From NCBI RefSeq assembly GCF_013375035.1, contig NZ_CP056032.1:5144001-5208000 (forward strand): a stretch of DNA of 64,000 nt, given 5' to 3'. Below, piece by piece: positions 58,136-64,000 of this stretch (position 1 is the first letter of the stretch; each line of letters begins with the position of its first letter). The notes under the pieces were generated by a model. It was not told the origin of the DNA. It ran no database searches and worked only from the letters and a program-made list of their open reading frames with translations. Origin of the DNA: Spirosoma sp. KUDC1026. Lineage in GTDB: Bacteria; Bacteroidota; Bacteroidia; Cytophagales; Spirosomataceae. The position numbers and the translations under genes were made by a program.

Positions 58136-59074
58136 GTGCCAATTTCTGAGACAAATTTTCAATTTCCTGGTCAGACTGCTTTTTATCGGGGTAAAGTCCG
58201 GGATGTTTATTCGTTCCCCGACAAACTGATCATGATCGCTTCGGACCGGATTTCGGCTTTTGACGTTGTTCTGCCCCGGCCAATTCCGTTCAAAGGCCAG
58301 GTGCTGAACCAGACGGCCCAGCATTTCCTGAAAGCGACGGCCGACATTGTTCCCAATTGGCTGCTGAACGTACCGGATCCAAACGTCAGCGTTGGCCTGC
58401 GTTGCGAGCCCTTTGCCGTCGAGATGGTTGTTCGTGGTTATTTAGCGGGTCATGCCTGGCGTCAGTACCGCGACGGACACCGGACCCTGTGTGGCGTTTC
58501 CCTACCCGACGGGCTGCACGAAAACGACCGGCTTCCTCAGCCCATTATTACGCCGACCACCAAAGCGCACGAAGGCCACGACGAGGACATCAGTCGGGAA
58601 GAAATTCTGCGGCAGGGTATTGTCAGTGAAGACGAGTATAGTCAACTGGAAAATTATGCGCTGGCGCTCTTTGCTCGGGGTACCGACATGGCTGCCGAAC
58701 GGGGACTGATTCTGGTGGATACCAAGTATGAATTCGGCAAACTGGACGGTAAAATTTACCTGATCGACGAAGTACACACGCCTGATTCGTCACGCTATTT
58801 TTATGCCAATACGTATGCCGAAAAGCAGCAGGCGCAGGAACAGCAGAAACAGCTTTCGAAAGAGTTTGTCCGGGAGTGGCTTATTGCCAACGGGTTTCAG
58901 GGAAAGACGGGACAGACCGTTCCTACTATGTCCGACGAATGGCTGAATCAGATTTCAGCCCGGTACATTGAATTATACGAAACCGTAACGGGAAAAACAT
59001 TCCAGCCCGCTGAGGATACGGACCCACTCCAACGGATTGAATCCAACGTTCTTAAAACTCTAACGACAAATTAG
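58136..59074 (+). CDS. purC: Phosphoribosylaminoimidazole-succinocarboxamide synthase
   Basis: SAICAR synthase of purine synthesis, joining CAIR and aspartate with ATP. It starts with GTG and has 312 residues, the longer type found in yeast and many Bacteroidota. Motifs: [31 protein letters not shown] region near the N-terminus (seen as GKVRDVY and SDRISAFDV), [30 protein letters not shown] and [10 protein letters not shown], and [12 protein letters not shown] terminator follows. Confidence 0.95.
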   Translation: MPISETNFQFPGQTAFYRGKVRDVYSFPDKLIMIASDRISAFDVVLPRPIPFKGQVLNQTAQHFLKATADIVPNWLLNVPDPNVSVGLRCEPFAVEMVVRGYLAGHAWRQYRDGHRTLCGVSLPDGLHENDRLPQPIITPTTKAHEGHDEDISREEILRQGIVSEDEYSQLENYALALFARGTDMAAERGLILVDTKYEFGKLDGKIYLIDEVHTPDSSRYFYANTYAEKQQAQEQQKQLSKEFVREWLIANGFQGKTGQTVPTMSDEWLNQISARYIELYETVTGKTFQPAEDTDPLQRIESNVLKTLTTN

Positions 59075-59105
59075 GGTTCGACAATAAAGGCTATTGAAGC
59101 GGCCT

Positions 59106-59142
59106 GAAGTATTCATGTTTATCAAACCTGAATACTTCTTTT
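59106..59142 (+). terminator. Terminator of purC
   Basis: 10-bp stem (59106-59115 with 59129-59138), with an additional inner GTTT/AAAC pairing, followed by four T. Confidence 0.85.
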
Positions 59143-59180
59143 GCTAGTCCGGCCGGAGCCTGATCTACATCTGAGAAACT

Positions 59181-59591
59181 ATGAACTATACAATTGAAAA
59201 AAACGAACAGTATGCGCTCGTCCGGCTGGCCGAATCAGCGTTTGAAAGCGAGATTCCCACGACGTTTGAAACCCTGAGTCGCTCATTGTTTCGGGAGGGC
59301 TACAGCAATATCATCGTGGATGCGGCCTCGGTCGAAACCATCGATGAATCGGGTATCAGCGCCATACGCAAGGTTAACCGCCAGTGTACCAACGAAGAAG
59401 GGCTGCTAATTCTGGTCACGAAAAACGAAGATCTGATCGATGAGATTGATGCGTCAAACCTGGGCGATCTGACTATTCTGCCCACGGTTGAGGAAGCGGT
59501 TGACGCCGTCTTTATGAATGAATTGGAAAATGATTTCCGGAGCGAAAGCGATGACGAGTTTGATACCGGCAGCGCCTTTGGTCACGATTAA
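59181..59591 (+). CDS. STAS-domain protein (anti-sigma-factor-antagonist-like)
   Basis: A 136-residue protein with one STAS fold (about 1-105): IIVDAASVETIDESGISAI carries the DESG motif with Ser57, the position phosphorylated in SpoIIAA-like antagonists. An acidic tail (about 110-136) follows. It lies 11 bases before rnz. The matching anti-sigma kinase is not in the window. Confidence 0.85.
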   Translation: MNYTIEKNEQYALVRLAESAFESEIPTTFETLSRSLFREGYSNIIVDAASVETIDESGISAIRKVNRQCTNEEGLLILVTKNEDLIDEIDASNLGDLTILPTVEEAVDAVFMNELENDFRSESDDEFDTGSAFGHD

Positions 59592-59602
59592 GTTTGTTAG
59601 TA

Positions 59603-60553
59603 ATGGCCGCTCACGAACCCGATAATCAACGTACCACGAACCAGCCGTTTTCCCTCACCATTCTGGGGGCTGGCTCTGCTACGCCTACGCTGCAGCTTCA
59701 TCCAACTGCCCAGTTACTGACGGTGGGTAATGATTACATCCTGATTGACTGTGGCGAGGGGACTCAGCTGCGTTTGCTGGAAAAGCGAATCCGGACGAGT
59801 CGGTTACGGTATATTTTCATCAGTCACCTCCACGGCGACCACTATTTCGGCCTGGCTCCCCTCCTGTCGACCATGAATCTGGGGGGGCGCACGGAAGATC
59901 TGTACCTCTTTGGTCCGCAGGGGCTCGATGAAGTGCTAACGACGATCTTCCGGGTGTCTGACTCGCGGCTGGGTTACAAGCTGCATTTTCAGGCGGTCGA
60001 TCCGGTAGAATCGACGTTCCTGCTCGATCATCCGCTGTTCACCGCCACGTCCATTCCGCTCCAGCACCGGATTGCCTGCAGCGGTTATCTGTTTCGGGAG
60101 AAGCCTCACAAGCCGCACCTGCTGCGAGAAAAACTCCCCGACGACGTACCGGTTCATTACCTGAAACAACTCAAAAACGGGCAGGATATTCTGGACGCTG
60201 ACGGTCAGATTCTGTACAAGGCGGATGAGTTTACCGAACCTGCCCTACCGCCCCGCTCCTACGCTTTCTGCTCCGATACGCGCTACGTAGCGGAACTGGC
60301 TCCCTTACTGCACGGGGTCAGCCTGCTGTATCACGAAGCTACTTTTCTGGAAGATAATGCCCAGCGGGCCGCTGAGGTCTACCACAGCACGGCCCGACAG
60401 GCGGCAACACTGGCGGCCCAGGCCCAAGTCGAACGGCTGCTGATCGGTCATTTTTCGTCACGCTATAAGGCGTTTGATAACTTCGTGGACGAGGCCCGGT
60501 CGGTTTTTCCGGAAACGTACCTGGCCGTTGAGGGTGAGACCTGGGCGGTCTGA
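59603..60553 (+). CDS. rnz: Ribonuclease Z
   Basis: Zinc-dependent endonuclease that trims tRNA 3' trailers, needed because the tRNAs here do not encode CCA. With ATG 59603 it has 316 residues. Motifs: LILGAGSATPT-like start (TILGAGSATPT), DCGEGTQLRLL, the metal site SHLHGDHYFGL, FCSDTRYV, YHEATFLEDN and LIGHFSSRYK. An in-frame TTG at 59594 is less likely as start. Confidence 0.94.
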   Translation: MAAHEPDNQRTTNQPFSLTILGAGSATPTLQLHPTAQLLTVGNDYILIDCGEGTQLRLLEKRIRTSRLRYIFISHLHGDHYFGLAPLLSTMNLGGRTEDLYLFGPQGLDEVLTTIFRVSDSRLGYKLHFQAVDPVESTFLLDHPLFTATSIPLQHRIACSGYLFREKPHKPHLLREKLPDDVPVHYLKQLKNGQDILDADGQILYKADEFTEPALPPRSYAFCSDTRYVAELAPLLHGVSLLYHEATFLEDNAQRAAEVYHSTARQAATLAAQAQVERLLIGHFSSRYKAFDNFVDEARSVFPETYLAVEGETWAV

Positions 60554-60664
60554 TCAGGGGAACCTGCGATGAACGGTTAATTCCCCAATACCAGTGGATA
60601 GAGTAACCGAGTAGACAGGCCGGATATATCTGTATATTTACCGCCGAACATTACCCATTGATGC

Positions 60665-61468
60665 ATGCTGGCTTTTCGCCTGGGGTTTTTGGATATCGGC
60701 TGGCTTGACCTGATCGATATTGGATTAGTTGCCCTGCTTATTTATCAGATTTATAACCTCGTCCGGGGTAGCGTTGCGAGCCGGGTTTTTATTGGTTACC
60801 TACTGGTTTATTTCACCTATTTGCTGGTTAAAGCATTAGGTCTGCATCTGCTCACGACTATTCTGGAGTACTTTATCAGCGTGGGAGCCCTGGCGCTGAT
60901 CATTATTTTTCAGCACGAAATCCGGCGCTTTCTGCTGTTCGTTGGCAAATCGACCAACTTTGTCAACAATCGCTGGATTCGACGGCTGGTTCTGCGCAAG
61001 CCCCATACGGGCGACTCCAAGACCCCCCTGAAACCCCTGCTGGAAACCTGTAAAACGCTCAGTGCCGAGTTCTCGGGCGGACTCTTGGTGCTTCAGCGGA
61101 ACGACGATCTGGAAAAATTCATTCAGTCGGGTGAGGTCGTCAATGCCAACGTATCAAAACTGCTGCTATTGGCTATTTTCAGTCAATATAGCCCCCTTCA
61201 CGACGGGGCCGTTATCGTCAGTGGCGGAAAAATTCTGGCTGCCCGCTGCATTCTGCCCGTTTCGGAAGACGACGATTTGCCACCCGCGATGGGTTTCCGG
61301 CACCGGGCCGCGCTGGGTATGAGCGAGGCTACAGACGCGGCTATTATTGCGATCTCAGAAGAAAGCGGACGTCTGTCGCTGGCGACAAACGGAGAACTGC
61401 ACGCCAACCTGTCGCTGACCGAGCTGGAAAACCGGCTGGAGAATTACCTCCGCGAAAACAGACGTTAG
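60665..61468 (+). CDS. cdaA: Diadenylate cyclase CdaA
   Basis: Membrane enzyme that makes c-di-AMP from two ATP. It has 267 residues, three membrane helices (about 13-33, 40-60, 66-85) and a DAC domain with LHDGAVIV (Asp180-Gly-Ala) and FRHRAALG (Arg212-His-Arg214), both essential motifs. The layout is the CdaA/DacA type found in Bacteroidota. c-di-AMP governs osmolyte and potassium balance and the cell wall. No cdaR or glmM gene is adjacent. Confidence 0.95.
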   Translation: MLAFRLGFLDIGWLDLIDIGLVALLIYQIYNLVRGSVASRVFIGYLLVYFTYLLVKALGLHLLTTILEYFISVGALALIIIFQHEIRRFLLFVGKSTNFVNNRWIRRLVLRKPHTGDSKTPLKPLLETCKTLSAEFSGGLLVLQRNDDLEKFIQSGEVVNANVSKLLLLAIFSQYSPLHDGAVIVSGGKILAARCILPVSEDDDLPPAMGFRHRAALGMSEATDAAIIAISEESGRLSLATNGELHANLSLTELENRLENYLRENRR

Positions 61469-61477
61469 GCGCTGCGT

Positions 61478-61891
61478 TTACTCCTCCAGTACGTCGGGCA
61501 GTGCTTTTGCCTGCGCCACAAAGTCGCGGATCTGCTCCAGCGACGGTGGCCGCTGCGTAAATTGCCGGACCGCGTTGACCTTGATCAACTGCGGATGAAG
61601 CTCGTTGGCGTCCTGCCTAGCCAGGTCGTTCACCTTGTTCACCTGTATCTCTTCCAGCAGGTCGCTGTACACCCGTCCAACGCCCTTAATGCGGGTCAGA
61701 TCAGCCCGGCGGGCCAACTGTAGCAGCAGGGCGACGCTCAACCCCGTATCAGCCGCCAGCTCGTCACGTCGTCGAGGAGTGCGGGTGGCTTCCAACAGAG
61801 CAGCAGTATCGATAATCCCCTGTTTTTTCAGCATTTTCAGAACCGAATCCGTTAATCCCCGAAGTTCCCCCAGTGTAACGCTCATGGACAA
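61478..61891 (-). CDS. DUF4332 domain protein
   Basis: A 137-residue helical protein with helix-hairpin-helix character: TPRRRDELAADTGLSVALLL and LARRADLTRIKGVGRVYSDLL (about 45-83) match the DUF4332 family, whose members resemble DNA-binding HhH domains. No catalytic residues are known. It is convergent with cdaA with only 9 bases between, so transcription of both must end inside or next to the other gene. Confidence 0.75.
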   Translation of the reverse strand: MSMSVTLGELRGLTDSVLKMLKKQGIIDTAALLEATRTPRRRDELAADTGLSVALLLQLARRADLTRIKGVGRVYSDLLEEIQVNKVNDLARQDANELHPQLIKVNAVRQFTQRPPSLEQIRDFVAQAKALPDVLEE

Positions 61892-61954
61892 GACATTTAG
61901 AATGTTAACTGAAACTGATGATTAAACGGGTCTGAAACCTACCGTCTAACAGAC

Positions 61955-62134
61955 TTATTGTCGCACAAGATATTTTCTACGGGTATCGTTAATGAGAAAT
62001 TTTTTTTGAACGGTAAAACTTTCTGGATGTACCTGCTCAAACTCCCGCTCCCACTGTGTGTATCGGTCCGGTTCGGCCTGTTTAAACCGGTCGGCATCAA
62101 TCTTCTTCTGCGTTAGATACTCGGCAAATGTCAT
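61955..62134 (-). CDS. 59-residue small conserved-type protein
   Basis: ATG at 62134 and TAA at 61955-61957 code for 59 residues: MTFAEYLTQKKIDADRFKQ at the start, an inner WEREFEQVHPESFTVQKKF and a basic end LINDTRRKYLVRQ. The pattern (E-Y-L..KKID, F.Q.HP.SFT.QK.FLIN..RRKY) is one I recall from small proteins of other Cytophagales, and codon use is normal. It is shorter than usual gene-finder limits. Function unknown. Confidence 0.6.
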   Translation of the reverse strand: MTFAEYLTQKKIDADRFKQAEPDRYTQWEREFEQVHPESFTVQKKFLINDTRRKYLVRQ

Positions 62135-62243
62135 TCGTTAACAAAGGGTTATCGGCAAGCGGATACCCAGCTAAAGTAATTATCAGTACTACCTGTAAAT
62201 GTACAGAAAAGGGCTTCTTGGAATAGCATTTTGTGAATTACTG

Positions 62244-62285
62244 CTTGAACAACCATAGCCAGCTGGTTAGCTATGGTTGTTCAAG
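62244..62285. terminator. Hairpin with 16-bp perfect stem
   Basis: Arms 62244-62259 and 62270-62285, 10-base loop. A T-rich run follows on the plus strand; on the minus strand it would end the AHSA1-ArsR transcript. Confidence 0.65.
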
Positions 62286-62301
62286 TTTTATTTTAGTCTC
62301 G

Positions 62302-62444
62302 TTATCGCTGCCCAAACTCCACGTAAACGCCTGCCCCAGGCAAAAGTGACTTTTCCGTTTCACCATTACCAAAAATGATGTGATAACCGGCATTCGCAGT
62401 GCCCCCCAACACAGGGGAGAGTTCGTATTGTATCCTAGACAAAC
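62302..62444 (-). pseudogene. Possible C-terminal gene remnant behind the AHSA1 gene
   Basis: Minus-strand frame ending at TAA 62302-62304 reads IQYELSPVLGGTANAGYH followed by IIFGNGETEKSLLPGAG and VYVEFGQR. This looks like a beta-rich protein end rather than random sequence, yet there is no start and the AHSA1 gene ends directly before it in another frame. I cannot name the family. It may be the residue of a third gene of the AHSA1-ArsR unit. Confidence 0.3.
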
Positions 62445-62951
62445 TCAACCATTGGCATGCTTTTCACTTTGTTGCAATAAAATGGCCAATAGCTCTTCAA
62501 GGTTTCTCAGCGTCATAGCCGTTCCCTCTTTGAAGCCCATGGCAAGCATTTTATCCAGGCGGTCAAGCGATTCATTATAAATGCTGATACGGACGGTTGT
62601 CTTCCCGTTTTGCTCGCTGAACGTTAAATCCCACTCAGAGCCGGGTAACTCTGGATTTTCATCTTTGTCCGCAAACGCATTCAACAATTTGAAGTTGGTT
62701 TTCGGGCTAATGGACGTATACTTCTGAATTGACCAATGCTCTTCTCCGCCGGGGCTTACCATGGCATAAAACCGTCGGCCGCCCACTTCGAAATCCATAA
62801 ATTTCGTTTTTGAGGTCCAGGGTTTGGGTGCCCACCATTGATCCAGAATTTCCGGCCTGGTGTATGCATCCCATACCAGCGAAAGACCCGCATTAAATTC
62901 GCGGGAAAAGGTTACTGTTTTTGTTTTTCTGTCAACGGCGAAATCATTCAT
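62445..62951 (-). CDS. AHSA1/SRPBCC domain protein
   Basis: A 168-residue START-like (SRPBCC) protein: [57 protein letters not shown] and [19 protein letters not shown] are typical of Aha1-C-type domains. These proteins bind hydrophobic ligands in a cavity. It begins 2 bases behind the ArsR gene on the same strand, a very common pairing in which the ArsR protein regulates the unit. Confidence 0.9.
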   Translation of the reverse strand: MNDFAVDRKTKTVTFSREFNAGLSLVWDAYTRPEILDQWWAPKPWTSKTKFMDFEVGGRRFYAMVSPGGEEHWSIQKYTSISPKTNFKLLNAFADKDENPELPGSEWDLTFSEQNGKTTVRISIYNESLDRLDKMLAMGFKEGTAMTLRNLEELLAILLQQSEKHANG

Positions 62952-62953
62952 TT

Positions 62954-63268
62954 TTATCCTGTTTTAAGTGTTGATAATACGTCGTCAAGTTGATTAAAAC
63001 GGGTTTCCCACATGTTTCTGAACTGGTTTACCCACTGATCCACCTCTTTTATTTTTTCGACTTCGAGTGAGTAGTAGATCTCCCGGCCTTGCTGTTCCTG
63101 TTTCACCAGTTCACATTCAGTGAGTATGCGCAGGTGTTTGGAAACCGATTGGCGGGTCGTATTGAAGTTGTCAGCAATAGCGCTGGGTGTCATCGCCTGC
63201 ACGGCAATCAGGGTAATGATTGCCCGCCTTGTGGGATCGGCTATAGCCTGAAAAATATCTCGTCTCAT
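62954..63268 (-). CDS. ArsR-family transcriptional regulator
   Basis: A 104-residue winged-helix repressor: [21 protein letters not shown], then the recognition helix [21 protein letters not shown] and [13 protein letters not shown]. No Cys metal-sensing pair is present, so it is of the non-metal branch that accompanies SRPBCC genes. A perfect inverted repeat lies 18 bases upstream and is the likely operator. Confidence 0.92.
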   Translation of the reverse strand: MRRDIFQAIADPTRRAIITLIAVQAMTPSAIADNFNTTRQSVSKHLRILTECELVKQEQQGREIYYSLEVEKIKEVDQWVNQFRNMWETRFNQLDDVLSTLKTG

Positions 63269-63286
63269 CTTGTTTACAATTCACCT

Positions 63287-63334
63287 AGCGAAACCGAATG
63301 GTTGCAAATATACGCGCAACCATTCGGTTTCGCT
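63287..63334 (-). promoter_or_regulatory. 19-bp perfect inverted repeat upstream of arsR
   Basis: Arms 63287-63305 and 63316-63334, 10-base AT-rich spacer. It ends 18 bases before the arsR start codon and no gene ends here, so it is better read as an operator for a dimeric winged-helix repressor than as a terminator. A T run beyond the right arm leaves the terminator reading open. Confidence 0.55.
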
Positions 63335-63628
63335 ATTTTTTCAATTTAAACCGGCAGAAATCAACTAACCGGCAGAACTAGTGTCTCCTTTAATCGTGCC
63401 GATGGAGCGTTCAGTGGCAGTTCGCAACACGGCAACAGGTCCAGTTATTGACCAGTCTTTTCGCCAATAAACGTAACAAAGCCTCTACCAGCATTGGTAT
63501 TTGACCAAGGCATTCGGCCCCTTCTTTTATCCATTCGTCAGGAGCAAATGGGCATTTAGCGGATAATTAACAGGCCTGATTAAACGCTGAGGGCGGTTTT
63601 GCCTCTAACAACCAGTAAACACTAAACA
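63335..63628. other. Region between the arsR operator and the last gene
   Basis: No coding frame or RNA gene recognised. A short repeat (aaccggcagaa) occurs twice near 63346-63377. The promoter of the last gene should lie at the right end. Confidence 0.4.
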
Positions 63629-63637
63629 ATGCCGATC

Positions 63638-64000
63638 ATGAAAAAGACAATCATTGCCGCCTTTGCATTTGTTCTGATGACCACCAGCGCAACCATGGCG
63701 CAACGTGTATATTCTGCCCCTTTCGATAACCGTGGCCCTCGCGGAGGCAGCTACGCTTACGACCGGGATCAATTCCAGGACGAAATGAAAATCGAACGCC
63801 TGAATGCCCTGGTCGGCCTGAGCCGCAAACAGGAACGTGAGTTACACCGAATCGAAGATCGTTACGATCAACAAATGGCCCGCACGCGGATGACGCCCGA
63901 AGGCTACCGCCGGTTCAACGAGCAGAAACGTACCGAGTTCCTGTCGGTGCTGACCAGATCGCAACGTGAGCGCTTGTTCGCTCTGCAACAAAACAACCGA
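63638..64000 (+). CDS. Secreted helical protein, 3' end outside the window
   Basis: A frame that is open to base 64000 (121 codons). The signal peptide MKKTIIAAFAFVLMTTSATMAQ is followed by a Gly/Arg/Tyr-rich spacer and a charged helical part: MKIERLNALVGLSRKQEREL and RFNEQKRTEFLSVLTRSQRERL. The repeated L-(S/T)-x-x-Q-x-x-(R/E)-L pattern resembles CpxP/Spy-like or LTXXQ periplasmic proteins. An ATG at 63629 adds three residues (MPI) and is an equal candidate. Confidence 0.75.
   Translation, partial: MKKTIIAAFAFVLMTTSATMAQRVYSAPFDNRGPRGGSYAYDRDQFQDEMKIERLNALVGLSRKQERELHRIEDRYDQQMARTRMTPEGYRRFNEQKRTEFLSVLTRSQRERLFALQQNNR

Larger units (their letters stand above)
62135..62444. other. 310-base region behind the AHSA1 gene
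   Basis: Holds a perfect 16-bp hairpin (62244-62259 with 62270-62285, followed on the plus strand by a T-rich run) and, between it and the AHSA1 stop codon, a minus-strand frame that looks like the C-terminus of a lost protein (see the next entry). Confidence 0.5.

Noticed and set aside
1-64000. CRISPR arrays, insertion sequences, rRNA operons
   Set aside because: No regularly spaced direct repeats, transposase genes or rRNA signatures were found in the window; the short tandem repeats are within coding regions.

Overview
The window looks like chromosomal DNA of a Bacteroidota member, most likely a Cytophagales bacterium of the Spirosoma type. Supporting signs are the Bacteroidota promoter element TAnnTTTG before several genes, weak or absent Shine-Dalgarno sequences, BatB/BatC proteins, a DUF4369/TlpA-like thioredoxin protein, a CarboxypepD_reg-like protein, an RNase HI with a viroplasmin-like N-terminus, and many lipoproteins with a lipobox. 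The genus is an inference. Both ends cut a gene: alaS on the left and a small secreted protein on the right.

Positions 1-28,080 are mostly ordinary housekeeping: alaS, a MerR regulator, a PhoX-like lipoprotein, dprA, an ethanolamine ammonia-lyase unit (eutB, a small lipoprotein, eutC), a YfhO-like membrane protein, pyrH-frr, dus, a CPBP protease-DUF2007-cdsA run, a TlpA-like protein, lpxH, sppA, ppa, a GT2 glycosyltransferase, rnhA-trmN6, a metallo-beta-lactamase-fold hydrolase and pepT. Most convergent gene pairs are separated by a long perfect hairpin.

Positions 28,081-30,027 form a strikingly AT-rich island with three tightly packed plus-strand genes: a dCTP-deaminase-fold protein with a C-terminal membrane anchor and a lost catalytic Glu, a second dCTP-deaminase-like protein that keeps the catalytic Glu, and a Nudix hydrolase. 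It looks horizontally acquired and is a candidate nucleotide-sensing or anti-phage cassette.

Positions 30,093-45,086 hold an acidic hypothetical protein, a type II glutamine synthetase, a multi-PAS histidine kinase, and then a minus-strand locus: FHA protein, 27-residue membrane peptide, PP2C phosphatase, Ser/Thr kinase, a 1325-residue natural fusion of a SEDS (RodA/FtsW) glycosyltransferase with a penicillin-binding transpeptidase, and a second FHA protein. The gene content mirrors the actinobacterial pknB-pbpA-rodA-pstP-fha locus, with rodA and pbpA fused into one polypeptide.

Positions 45,267-53,366 carry an AraC regulator, two tandem SDR oxidoreductases, a decayed TraG/VirD4 coupling-protein remnant, and a signalling cluster: BLUF blue-light sensor, PAS/GAF histidine kinase, and two single-domain response regulators, one with the phospho-acceptor Asp replaced by Glu.

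Positions 54,467-55,056 encode three minus-strand tRNAs. The tRNA-Arg(UCU) gene is split in its anticodon loop by a 223-nt group I intron with a recognisable IC3-like core. The rest (55,222-64,000) contains batB-batC, a thiolase, purC, a STAS protein, RNase Z, the diadenylate cyclase cdaA, a DUF4332 protein, a 59-residue small protein, and an AHSA1-ArsR pair with a perfect inverted repeat upstream.
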